DNA from: Ensifer sp. USDA 6670
GTDB taxonomy: Bacteria; Pseudomonadota; Alphaproteobacteria; Rhizobiales; Rhizobiaceae
Length of the DNA stretch: 32,586 bases
Assembly (NCBI GenBank): GCA_000421085.1
Contig: ATWE01000036.1
Location: 1 to 32,586 of the forward strand
Direction: 5' to 3'
The notes below the pieces were generated by a model, which was not told where the DNA came from, searched no databases, and was given only the letters and a program-made list of their open reading frames with translations. Each line of letters begins with the position of its first letter. Positions within the stretch are counted from its first letter, which is position 1. Shown here one piece after another: positions 24,861-32,530 of this stretch. Made by a program: the position numbers and the translations under genes.

Positions 24861-25193
24861 TCAGGAGAACTCAAGCTTGGGCGGCGGATGGAGCACGCGC
24901 ACCAGCAGGAATGGCTCGGCCTGGGAGAGGAGCGGCGGCCAAGGCCGCGACGCGCGGCTGACATTCTCGGCCGATATAACCTCCGAGATGGGGCAGCAAT
25001 TGCTCGTTGTGCCGCAGGGGCCAGGATGGACCACAACCGCGTGCTGCAACCCATCGTGATGCGGCTGCATTAACGGCGGGCAATGGTGCGCCGCCTGAAA
25101 ATCTGCCGCGGCCGCAAAGCCATGGAGGCTGACCATTGCGAAGCAAAGGAAGGCAATCCGGACGAACCGGGGAATTGTTCGCAGAATGCGCAT
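24861..25193 (-). CDS. Small exported Cys/His-containing hypothetical protein
   Basis: 110 residues from ATG 25193, with AGGA nine bases upstream. A signal peptide ends near FAAA-ADFQ. The mature part carries HHCPPLMQPHHDG, a PCGTTSNCCP segment and a C-terminal LLVRVLHPPPK. Small proteins of this style, ending in a proline-rich motif, often accompany copper genes, but I cannot name the family. It lies 43 bases upstream of the DUF305 start on the same strand, so the two may be co-transcribed. Confidence 0.6.
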   Translation of the reverse strand: MRILRTIPRFVRIAFLCFAMVSLHGFAAAADFQAAHHCPPLMQPHHDGLQHAVVVHPGPCGTTSNCCPISEVISAENVSRASRPWPPLLSQAEPFLLVRVLHPPPKLEFS

Positions 25194-25264
25194 CGAGGCT
25201 GATCCTTTCGCAGTCAAACCCGCCCCTCCGGTGAAGGTTCCCGTGCTGGGGTACCAGAGGAGGA

Positions 25265-25708
25265 TCAAACCCCGAACGAGGCTTTCATTCCGAGCATCGC
25301 CGCCGCGAGGACAAGGTAACGCCAAGTCTTTGCAACGGTCACCACGAGCAAGAAAGACCACAAGGCTCCCGCAACACTCCGGCAAGCACGGTGAAGGCGT
25401 CCCCGAAAAGCGGCATCCAGGAAAGAAGCAGGGACCATATCGCTTATACCAGCCGCTCGCCCTTTCCCGGGACGAGGGCTTGACCGGAAACCAAGGCCTA
25501 TCGTGGAAGCGGTCGATATAGACCCCGACAATCCAGTTGCAAATAGCGCCGAGGAAGGTTTCCGAGCCTTGCAACGGCGACAAGCCCGAGGGTGGAAAAC
25601 TCTCCGGACAGAAGAATGCCTACCAGCAGCGGTTCGTTGGAACGGCAGCAGGGTTGCCGCACCGAAGGCGACGGCGAACAATCCGAGGTAGGTGCTCAAT
25701 GCCATCAT
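25265..25708 (-). pseudogene. YqaA-like membrane protein (DedA/VTT-type), multiple frameshifts
   Basis: From ATG 25708 the N-terminus reads MALSTYLGLFAVAFGAATLLPFQ, then loses frame. Family segments return in other frames: LGAICNWIVGVYIDRFHD and WFPVKPSSRERASGWYKRYG (about 25455-25565), and WSFLLVVTVAKTWRYLVLAAA near the 3' end (about 25290-25350). At least three indels are needed. Intact relatives are inner-membrane proteins of about 145 residues in the VTT/SNARE-associated group. Not functional as sequenced. Confidence 0.72.
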
Positions 25709-25750
25709 CTGGCCACGTCCAAGTTTAAAAAAGATGCCATCAGCTTTGCT

Positions 25751-25761
25751 GGGGGGGGGGG
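25751..25761. repeat. G11 homopolymer
   Basis: Eleven consecutive G residues in the gap between the yqaA remnant and the next gene. Such runs are rare in this DNA and prone to length change or miscalling. Confidence 0.9.
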
Positions 25762-25903
25762 AACCACCAATCGATCACAGCACACTGCTGCTGCCACCTG
25801 CAAGTCGGATATTCCGCTGTAGCCGTGCCACACTATCGACGCGAATCGCGTGTTCATACGGGCTGACAATTGACAACTTCGGGACCGTTGGTAGTCCTCG
25901 GGC

Positions 25904-26284
25904 ATGGGTATGGTTCGAATCACATTGCAAAAGATGCTGGTTCTGCTCCGCTTGGCGATTGTCATGTCGCTGACGATGTACTCATTGCCGACCGCCTCCG
26001 CCGCCATGCACGGCGCATGGTCCAGTCCTGAAATTGCTCAGTCCAACGACCATCATCACGAGGTGGCGGGCGGCGGACATGCGCACGGCGATCAGAAATC
26101 CTCCCAGGACGACGCCCAGAAGCTTGTGAAGACCGACTGCTGCAAGGGATTCTGCGTCAGCATGGCGATTGTCGCTGAATCCAATTCCGTCGGTGGACTT
26201 CGTGTCGCCTCCATCCGAGAGTTCGTCGACGACGCCCGGACCACGGGCGAACTGCCGCTGCTGCACCGACCCCCGAACATCTGA
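25904..26284 (+). CDS. Small exported His-rich hypothetical protein (copper locus)
   Basis: 126 residues with a hydrophobic leader (about 8-34, ASA-AM), then a His/Gly/Asp stretch (DHHHEVAGGGHAHGDQ), TDCCKGFCVSM with three cysteines and a C-terminal LHRPPNI. His and Cys suggest metal binding, and the context is copper. Starts at 25904, 25910 and 25934 are possible; none has a strong ribosome site. Similar small proteins recur upstream of copper tolC-type genes, though I know no assigned function. Confidence 0.6.
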   Translation: MGMVRITLQKMLVLLRLAIVMSLTMYSLPTASAAMHGAWSSPEIAQSNDHHHEVAGGGHAHGDQKSSQDDAQKLVKTDCCKGFCVSMAIVAESNSVGGLRVASIREFVDDARTTGELPLLHRPPNI

Positions 26285-26378
26285 ATAGCACCGCGCCCGT
26301 TCTTCGCACGGGTCCAACGAGCGTTCGCGAGCCGGTTTGTTCTCGTGCGCCGCTGCAATTTGCTATTCGGATAATACC

Positions 26379-26606
26379 ATGAAACCATTGTTCTTCGTGG
26401 CCGTCCTGCCGCTTTTCGCGAGCGGATGCGCCTCCACATTGCCTCCCGATGTCATTGCCTCGGGGGACCTCGCCGCCTCCCAGGCTCAGGTCCGCCCCCT
26501 CGGATATACGAGCCCGGTTTCGGGCTACACCCACCGCGTTCCGGTCGATCCCCAGCCGTGGCGTAACCAGAACGACGCGCAGGCTCCGCAAGGAGACGCG
26601 TCATGA
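26379..26606 (+). CDS. Small lipoprotein, first gene of copper efflux/oxidase operon
   Basis: 75 residues from ATG 26379. Signal peptide with lipobox FASGC; the lipidated Cys is about residue 17. The mature part is proline-rich and unstructured (PLGYTSPVSGYTHRVPVDP). The stop overlaps the tolC-like start by four bases, implying translational coupling. No known domain recognised. It may assist the outer-membrane component; this is inference from position. Confidence 0.7.
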   Translation: MKPLFFVAVLPLFASGCASTLPPDVIASGDLAASQAQVRPLGYTSPVSGYTHRVPVDPQPWRNQNDAQAPQGDAS

Positions 26607-28066
26607 TGAGAGCCCCTGTCAAATTGGCTGCGGCCCTCGCCCTGCCGCTTGTGCTCGGCGGCTGCGTGTCCGGGAGCGAATACGCAGCGAAGAACGCTGG
26701 CTTCTCGTCGGTGGAGGCCAAGACGGCCGAGGCTGTGGGAAAGCAGACGGTCTGGATACAGAACCAGCAGCACGCACGTGTCGTCTCCGACCGCGTGAAG
26801 ACACTGATGGGGAAGAAAGCGATCGACGTCGAGACCGCGGTCCAGGTGGCGCTGCTGAATAACAAGGGTCTGCAGGCGGCCTACGCGGACCTCGGCGCCT
26901 CGGCCGCCGACGCCTGGCAATCGGCGATGCTCGTCAACCCGACGGTCTCAGTTAGCCTGACCGGGATCGGCACGCCGGGGCTCGAAGCATTCAAGTCGGT
27001 GGAAGGCATGATCGCCAATAATATTCTCGCACTTGCCACGCGAGACCGGAACATTGCCATCGCCGATACCGGATTCCGAAGGGCGCAGTTGAATGCGGCG
27101 CTTCGCACGCTGCAGCTTGCCTCGGACACACGGCGCGCCTGGATCAATGCGGTGGCTGCCTGGGAAACGGTGGCCCAGCTCAATCAGGCGCAGGCGGCGG
27201 CAGACGCCGCCTCGGAACTTGCCCAGGAACTTGGCAAGAGCGGCGCGCTCACGAAAGAAGGTCAGGCCCGCGAGCATGTTTTCTATGCCGAACTGGCGGG
27301 ACAGACGGCAAAGGCGCGGCTGGAGGCGAGGCTTGCCAAGGAAGAGCTGACGCGGCTGATGGGCCTCTGGGGCTCGGGCATCGACTATCAGGTTCCGAAC
27401 CGGCTGCCGCAGCTGCCGAATGGAATATTGAAGCGCGACCTGATCGAGGCGGAAGCATTGCAGCGCCGCGTCGATCTCCAGATGGCGAAGCTCGACCTCG
27501 AAGCGACCGCGAAATCCTACAGGCTGACGGAAGCGACCCGCTACGTCACCGACCTCGAACTCCTCACCGGCTTCGAGACGGAACGGGAAAAGGAAGACGG
27601 CAAGGTCGAGTCCGAGACGACCGGACAGGCGGAAGTCGAATTCGTCATTCCGATCTTCGACAGCGGTAGGGCGCGCATGCGCAAGGCGGAACTTGCCTAT
27701 ATGCGGGCGGCGAACCTTCTTGCCGAGAAGGCGGTCAACGTCCGCTCCGAAGCGCGCTCGGCCTACCAGGCCTACCGTGCCAACTACGACATCGCCCGGC
27801 ACTACCGCAACAGCGTCGTGCCGCTGCGCACCAAGATCGAGGAGGAATCCCTCCTCACCTACAACGCCATGATCACCAATACCTTCGAACTGCTCGCCGA
27901 TAGCCGCGAGAAGGTCAATTCGATCCTGCTTGCCGTCAACGCCAAGCGCGACTTCTGGCTGGCCGAGGCCAACCTCGCCCCCGCCGTCTACGGGGGCGGG
28001 GCGGGTGCGGCCGCCGGCGGAACGGAAGTCGCGGCGGCCGCCGAGAGCGGCGGTGGCGGCCACTGA
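26603..28066 (+). CDS. TolC-family outer-membrane lipoprotein (copper operon)
   Basis: 487 residues with lipobox VLGGC (Cys about 23). Two outer-membrane efflux repeats, each with long helices (about 60-240 and 270-450) rich in Ala/Gln/Leu heptads, e.g. AYADLGASAADAWQ and AVNVRSEARSAYQAYRANYD. The C-terminal tail is Gly/Ala-rich (about 465-487). TolC-type trimers form the outer-membrane exit duct for RND or MFS pumps. No membrane-fusion protein or inner-membrane pump is encoded here, so partners must lie elsewhere or the protein serves the multicopper oxidase pathway differently. It overlaps the preceding lipoprotein gene, and the oxidase follows after 15 bases. Confidence 0.88.
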   Translation: MMRAPVKLAAALALPLVLGGCVSGSEYAAKNAGFSSVEAKTAEAVGKQTVWIQNQQHARVVSDRVKTLMGKKAIDVETAVQVALLNNKGLQAAYADLGASAADAWQSAMLVNPTVSVSLTGIGTPGLEAFKSVEGMIANNILALATRDRNIAIADTGFRRAQLNAALRTLQLASDTRRAWINAVAAWETVAQLNQAQAAADAASELAQELGKSGALTKEGQAREHVFYAELAGQTAKARLEARLAKEELTRLMGLWGSGIDYQVPNRLPQLPNGILKRDLIEAEALQRRVDLQMAKLDLEATAKSYRLTEATRYVTDLELLTGFETEREKEDGKVESETTGQAEVEFVIPIFDSGRARMRKAELAYMRAANLLAEKAVNVRSEARSAYQAYRANYDIARHYRNSVVPLRTKIEEESLLTYNAMITNTFELLADSREKVNSILLAVNAKRDFWLAEANLAPAVYGGGAGAAAGGTEVAAAAESGGGGH

Positions 28067-28081
28067 GAAAAGGAACAGGCA

Positions 28082-29431
28082 ATGTTCAACAGACGACAGT
28101 TACTCGGCGCGAGCGCCGCACTGGTATCCACCGCCGCCTGGGCGAAAACGTCCAATATGGGGCTGCCCGAAGCCGCCGTCATGGACACGGCGGAGACGCA
28201 GCCGCCGCTAAAGCCCACCTCAGGACCCCATTACAATCCGGTCGTCACGCTCAACGGCTGGACCCTGCCCCACCGGCTAAACAACGGCGTCAAGGAGTTC
28301 CATCTCGTCGCCGAGCCGGTCGAGCGCGAGATGGCCGAGGGCATGACCGCCTATCTCTGGGGTTATAACGGCCAGTCGCCGGGTCCGACGATCGAAGCGG
28401 TGGAAGGCGATCGGGTCCGCATCTTCGTCACCAACAAGCTGCCGGAGCACACGACGATTCACTGGCACGGCATGATCCTGCCGTCCGGCATGGACGGCGT
28501 CGGCGGGCTGTCGCAGCCGCACATCCCGCCCGGCAAGACCTTCGTCTACGAGTTCGATCTCGTGAAGTCCGGCACCTTCATGTACCACCCGCATTCTGAC
28601 GAGATGGTGCAGATGGCGATGGGGATGATGGGCTTCTTCGTGATCCATCCCAAGGACCCGAAGTTCATGCCGGTCGACCGGGATTTCGTGTTCCTGCTCA
28701 ACGCCTACGACATCGATCCCGGCTCCTACGTGCCGCGGATCATGGAAATGACCGACTTCAATATGTGGTGCTGGAACAGCCGCATATTCCCGGACATCAG
28801 CCCGCTCGTCGTTTCCAGGAACGATCGTGTGCGCGTCCGGGTCGGCAATCTCACCATGACCAACCACCCGATCCACATGCACGGCTACGACTTCGAGGTC
28901 ACATGCACCGACGGCGGCTGGGTCCGCCCGGAGGCGCGGTGGCCGGAGGTCAGCATCGACATTCCGGTCGGCGCCATGCGGGCCTACGAGTTCGACGCCA
29001 AGTACGAGGGTGACTGGGCGATCCATTGCCACAAGTCGCACCATACGATGAACGCGATGGGGCACGACATCCCGACCTTCATCGGCGTCGACAAATCGAA
29101 GGTCGCAGAGAAGATCAAGAAGATACGCCCGGAATACATGCCTATGGGTACCAAGGGCATGGCCGACATGGGCGAGATGGAAATGGAAATCCCGGAAAAC
29201 ACCATACCCATGATGACCGGCTGGGGTCCGCACGGGCCGATCGAGATGGGCGGCATGTTCTCCGTCGTCAAGGTGCGCGTGGGCATCTCGGCGGACGATT
29301 ACTCCGATCCCGGCTGGTACGAAAACCCGCCCGGAACCCAGGCCTGGGAGTGGTCGGGCGAAGTTCCCGACGCGCCGAAGGCCAAGGACGCCAAGACCCA
29401 GATCACGCCGAAACATAAGAACCACGGCTGA
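28082..29431 (+). CDS. Periplasmic multicopper oxidase (copper tolerance type)
   Basis: 449 residues with a Tat-like leader (NRRQLLG then a hydrophobic stretch to about 20). Copper motifs in order: HWHGM (about 126), YHPHSDEM (about 168), HPIHMHGYDF (about 260) and HCHKSHHTMNAM (about 316), which fits HCHxxxHxxxxM for the type 1 site. Together they supply type 1 and trinuclear copper ligands. A Met-rich segment after the last motif (MPMGTKGMADMGEMEMEIP, about 352-370) is like the methionine-rich insertions of cuprous oxidases. Likely role: oxidising Cu(I) to Cu(II) in the periplasm. The ribosome site is AAAGGA. It shares an operon with tolC-like, cupredoxin and CusF-like genes. Confidence 0.92.
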   Translation: MFNRRQLLGASAALVSTAAWAKTSNMGLPEAAVMDTAETQPPLKPTSGPHYNPVVTLNGWTLPHRLNNGVKEFHLVAEPVEREMAEGMTAYLWGYNGQSPGPTIEAVEGDRVRIFVTNKLPEHTTIHWHGMILPSGMDGVGGLSQPHIPPGKTFVYEFDLVKSGTFMYHPHSDEMVQMAMGMMGFFVIHPKDPKFMPVDRDFVFLLNAYDIDPGSYVPRIMEMTDFNMWCWNSRIFPDISPLVVSRNDRVRVRVGNLTMTNHPIHMHGYDFEVTCTDGGWVRPEARWPEVSIDIPVGAMRAYEFDAKYEGDWAIHCHKSHHTMNAMGHDIPTFIGVDKSKVAEKIKKIRPEYMPMGTKGMADMGEMEMEIPENTIPMMTGWGPHGPIEMGGMFSVVKVRVGISADDYSDPGWYENPPGTQAWEWSGEVPDAPKAKDAKTQITPKHKNHG

Positions 29432-29470
29432 TCCCGCATGCCGATGTGCAACAAACCTAAGGACCACACA

Positions 29471-29950
29471 ATGAAAGCTCAAATCTTTGGACTTCTCGTC
29501 GCCGCGCTCGCCACTCCGGCGCTCGCGGGTGGTAATCACGCAGGTGGCCACGGCGAGGCCATGGCCGTCGGAGAGCCAGGCAAGAAAGCCAACGCCACCC
29601 AGACGATCCAGGTCACGATGAAGGAGACGGACGACGGCCAGATGATCTTCACGCCGTCGACCTTCAAAGTTCGCAAGGACCAGACCATCCGCTTCGCGAT
29701 CAAGAACACTGGAGAGCTCGACCACGAGTTCGTACTCGACCAGGAGGACAAGATCATGGAACACAAGGCGGTGATGGAGAAATTCCCCGACATGGAGCAC
29801 GACGATCCGAACGCGATCCGTCTCGCCGCCGGAGAATCCGGCGAGATTATCTGGAAATTCACGAACGACGGCACGTTCAAGATCGCGTGCCTGGTGCCGG
29901 GTCACTACGACGCGGGCATGCACGGCGACGTCACCGTTGCCAAGAAGTGA
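29471..29950 (+). CDS. Periplasmic cupredoxin (plastocyanin/azurin-like)
   Basis: 159 residues from ATG 29471, with AAGGA seven bases upstream; the codon at 29438 is unlikely. Signal peptide ends near ALA-GG. A single cupredoxin domain holds type 1 ligands: His in LDHEFVLD (about 84) and Cys-x-x-x-x-His-x-x-x-x-Met in CLVPGHYDAGM (about 140-150). An N-terminal His-rich stretch (GGNHAGGHGEAM) could bind extra copper. It probably ferries copper or electrons for the upstream multicopper oxidase. Confidence 0.92.
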   Translation: MKAQIFGLLVAALATPALAGGNHAGGHGEAMAVGEPGKKANATQTIQVTMKETDDGQMIFTPSTFKVRKDQTIRFAIKNTGELDHEFVLDQEDKIMEHKAVMEKFPDMEHDDPNAIRLAAGESGEIIWKFTNDGTFKIACLVPGHYDAGMHGDVTVAKK

Positions 29951-29969
29951 TCATTGAAAGGAGTCCAAC

Positions 29970-30254
29970 ATGAAAAGCCTCATCAAACTCACGCTCGCCT
30001 CTGCGCTCGCGCTCGGAACAGCCTACGGTGCGCTGGCGCAGGAGTTCACAAAGGCAACCGTCAAGAAGGTCGACGCGAAGGCGAAGAAGGTCACGCTCAT
30101 CCATGAGGAGCTGAAGAGCCTCGAAATGCCGGCGATGACGATGGTGTTCCGCGTCCAGGACGACGCGATGCTGGATAAGCTGAAGGAGGGCGCGAACGTC
30201 GAGTTCGTCGCCGAGCGCGTCAACGGCAAGCTGACCGTGACGCAGGTCAAATAG
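29970..30254 (+). CDS. CusF-like periplasmic copper-binding protein
   Basis: 94 residues with a signal peptide (about 1-23, ALA-QE) and a small OB-fold. IHEELKSLEMPAMTMVFRV (about 45-63) carries the His and Met residues that bind Cu(I)/Ag(I) in CusF; the tryptophan of E. coli CusF is not seen at the expected place. AAAGGAG precedes ATG 29970. Last gene of the operon. It should deliver cuprous copper to an efflux system or oxidase. Confidence 0.9.
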   Translation: MKSLIKLTLASALALGTAYGALAQEFTKATVKKVDAKAKKVTLIHEELKSLEMPAMTMVFRVQDDAMLDKLKEGANVEFVAERVNGKLTVTQVK

Positions 30255-30260
30255 GAAACG

Positions 30261-30304
30261 AAGCGACGCGGTCGGCTGTTGACCGCGTTCCTTCCCGTCG
30301 CTTT
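30261..30304 (+). terminator. Possible hairpin terminator after the copper operon
   Basis: ACGCGGTC (30266-30273) pairs with GACCGCGT (30281-30288) around a 7-base loop, and AAGCG (30261-30265) with CGCTT (30299-30303) may extend it. Only a short T run follows, so efficient intrinsic termination is uncertain. Confidence 0.4.
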
Positions 30305-30314
30305 AGCCGCGGCC

Positions 30315-30700
30315 GACGGAGGACGATGCGGACCGGGCACTTGCATGCGCGGTCGATCTGGTCGACACGCTTAGCGCCTGGAGTAGTCACGGCTTTCGGA
30401 ACGGCCATTCTGCCGTCGACCTGCAATCGGGCTGCACGACGACACTGTGGTCGGCGGCGTGCTGGACAGCGGCTGCCACAGCGAGTTCACGGTCATCGGA
30501 GACGCGGTAAACGTGGCCCAGCGCCTAGAAAAGCTGGCGAAGTCGCTCGACGCCTCCCTCGTGATCTCATCCAACCTGGTCGCGCGGCTGCAGTCCGGTT
30601 CCGCCCGCCACGTGGAAGTTTGTGACGTCAGCCGCTCTGCCGGGGCGGAGGCTGCCGATAGATGTCTGGTGTCTGTTGCGAGCGACCGATTCCGCAGACG
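30315..30700 (+). pseudogene. Class III adenylate/guanylate cyclase C-terminal remnant
   Basis: Three frames give consecutive segments of a class III catalytic domain: DDADRALACAVDLVDTL (about 30322-30372), then GLHDDTVVGGVLDSG and EFTVIGDAVNVAQRLEKLAKSL (about 30432-30545), then LPGRRLPIDVW near 30630. The FTVIGDAVNVAQR motif, holding transition-state residues, is convincing. The N-terminal catalytic metal aspartates and any sensor domain are missing, and at least two indels are required. Confidence 0.75.
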
Positions 30701-30720
30701 GGCATAATACGCCGGCTACG

Positions 30721-31083
30721 CTACGACACAGGCGTCTCGCAGACAGCCCTCCAGAGGTCCGCCTTCCAGTCTCCACCTGCGCCGGATATGGGTACCATGT
30801 AGTCGACACCCCTGACCGACACCCTGGCCGGTTCGCCGCACTTGACCAATGCCCGATGTTTTCCCGGATCGTTGTAGATCCTGCCGCTAAGAGCATTGGT
30901 CTGCGAAAGCGAGATGATGACGTCGTAGTCGTATCCGGGTTGTCCAGTCGTCCTGCTGCTGACAAGTCTTAAGCTGACGGTGGCATCTTGGAATTGTGCT
31001 GTGTGGAAGACAAGAGCTTCCTCGGCAGCCGCGCCCGGAGCGGCGAGCATCATAGCCACAAGTGCGAATACAAGTTCACGCAT
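30721..31083 (-). CDS. Exported hypothetical protein
   Basis: 120 residues from ATG 31083, with GGAG upstream. Signal peptide LVFALVAMMLAAPGAAA then AEEALVFH. The mature domain appears beta-rich and contains two cysteines (VKCGEPARV and AVCETPV) that may form a disulfide. I do not recognise the family. It stands between two gene remnants. Confidence 0.55.
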   Translation of the reverse strand: MRELVFALVAMMLAAPGAAAEEALVFHTAQFQDATVSLRLVSSRTTGQPGYDYDVIISLSQTNALSGRIYNDPGKHRALVKCGEPARVSVRGVDYMVPISGAGGDWKADLWRAVCETPVS

Positions 31084-31149
31084 TCCCATCTCCCATGGTT
31101 TCATGCGCTAGCTATAGCGTATCACGGCAAGGCCTCGGCGGCGATCATC

Positions 31150-31790
31150 ATTTCCGCCATCCAGCGGAACCGCCGCCCGCCGACATTCAATCATTTTGCA
31201 TACTGGTTAAACATGGAACGACGATATGGATGAAGGCCTCATAGCAGGAAAAGAAGCCGTGTCGGCCTGTTAGCGGACAGCGCTGACAGAGATGTTCGCT
31301 CAGCACCTCCAGCACCGGCGATCGCGCGATAGCTGCGGGTCGCTAGCGAGAATCTCGCCGGTGAAGATGCGGTCTGTTTCTTCGAAGACGGGGGCCAGCC
31401 GATTTGGTTCAGTTTCATCCGGTCCGAAGATCCGGAAGTTGCGCTCTTCCGCACTGAGTTTCATAACATCGCGGATAGACAGACCCGGGATGCGCGTCGA
31501 TTCTCCCGCCACGGCTCCCGGAGTACCGATGTCCACCCCAAATTGCCGGAAATCCGGTAGGCTGAGGGCTTTCAGGGGAAGTCCGCCGTTAGAATGTGGA
31601 TTTGCTCCCATGCGGCTTCGACCTTCGGCGCAAGCTCCCTAAGCTCAGGACGAAGGCTGCCACTCTCGTCGAACAGCTCCCAAGGGCGATAACTCTTGAG
31701 CCACTTTTGAGAATTCCGAGGTGTTCCGGCACTTCCGCAAGCTTGGCAAGCGGAACCTGTGCTGATTGGGAAAGACTGAGGCGGGCCGAA
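31150..31790 (-). pseudogene. Phosphoketolase (XFP) internal remnant
   Basis: Reading the minus strand from about 31790, successive frames give the phosphoketolase order: QVPLAKLAEVPEHLG-like, KSYRPWELFDESGSLRPEL, RMGANPHSNGGLP, LPDFRQFGVDIGTPG, IRDVMKLSAEERNFRIFGPDET, LSEHLCQ, TGRHGFFSCYEAFIHIV and MFNQYAK, then a TGA where the family has Trp. Several indels, a short deletion (lost WLEGY-like residues) and the stop make it non-functional. The N-terminal thiamine-diphosphate domain and the C-terminus are absent. Phosphoketolase cleaves xylulose-5-phosphate to acetyl phosphate and often lies in rhizobial low-oxygen gene sets. Confidence 0.85.
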
Positions 31791-31829
31791 ATCTCGATGC
31801 TTCCGGCTTCTACAGATCACCCGGTCTCT

Positions 31830-31843
31830 TTGACGCCGATCAA
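31830..31843. promoter_or_regulatory. FixK/FNR-type box (TTGACGCCGATCAA)
   Basis: Perfect TTGA-N6-TCAA palindrome, 159 bases upstream of the hsp20 start and just upstream of the phosphoketolase remnant on the other strand. It could have served either gene. Confidence 0.7.
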
Positions 31844-32002
31844 TGAGGTTGCCGCAGCACAGCGATTTAATGATCTCATCTGGCGTGGCCACGGGCGGAG
31901 AAGCGCCCGGTAGAAGTCGGCCAGACTGGCTTGCGGCCGCGCCCATAAGCAACCCGCGGCGAGACGAGCCTGGAACCAACGCTTTGAAGGAGGACACCAG
32001 CC

Positions 32003-32530
32003 ATGGCTGAACCTGCAACCAAACTGCCCATCAAGTCGAAAGAAAAAGCCGTCGAACATCGTGCAGAGTCGTGGCTCCCCTTTGAAAGCCTCAGATCCGA
32101 AATTGACCGGCTGTTCGACGATGTCGCTCCAAACCTGTGGCATCGCCCCTTCGCTTCCGCCCTCATGCCTCGGGTGCCGCGGCTGTCAGAGCTGGACGTG
32201 GCGCCGGCCGTTGATTTGGCGGAGACAGACAAGAGCTACGAGATCAGCTGTGAACTGCCGGGGATGGAAGAAAAGGACATAGAGGTAGCCATCTCCAACG
32301 GCATCCTGACGATCCGAGGCGAGAAACAGGAGGAGAAAGAGGAGAAGAAGCAGGAATATGTCCTCTCTGAGCGCCGCTACGGCTCGTTCCAGCGCACGTT
32401 CCGGATGCCAGATGGGGTCGATGCAGAAAAGATTGCTGCGAATTTCTCGAAGGGCGTTCTGTCGATAACCCTGCCGAAGACCCCGGAAGCACAGCGGAAC
32501 GAGCGCAAGATTCAGATCAAGGCCAATTGA
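32003..32530 (+). CDS. Small heat-shock protein, Hsp20/alpha-crystallin family
   Basis: 175 residues. The N-terminal arm contains SWLPFESLRSEIDRLFDDV, followed by the alpha-crystallin domain (about 68-165) with DKSYEISCELPGMEEKDIEVAI, NGILTIRGEK and the family signature GVLSITLPK. The C-terminal extension is short and ends IQIKAN, an I-x-I type anchor. A strong GAAGGAGG site precedes ATG 32003. It acts as an ATP-independent holdase in the cytosol. A FixK-type box 159 bases upstream suggests low-oxygen induction. Its end lies within the terminal repeat. Confidence 0.95.
   Translation: MAEPATKLPIKSKEKAVEHRAESWLPFESLRSEIDRLFDDVAPNLWHRPFASALMPRVPRLSELDVAPAVDLAETDKSYEISCELPGMEEKDIEVAISNGILTIRGEKQEEKEEKKQEYVLSERRYGSFQRTFRMPDGVDAEKIAANFSKGVLSITLPKTPEAQRNERKIQIKAN

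Noticed and set aside
26948..28063. Minus-strand open frame of 371 codons opposite the TolC-like gene
   Set aside because: Antisense shadow; the TolC frame has a lipobox, heptads and operon spacing.
28277..29923. Minus-strand open frame of 548 codons opposite the multicopper oxidase and cupredoxin genes
   Set aside because: Very His/Arg/Val-rich antisense frame spanning two genes with clear copper motifs on the other strand; no ribosome site or domain.
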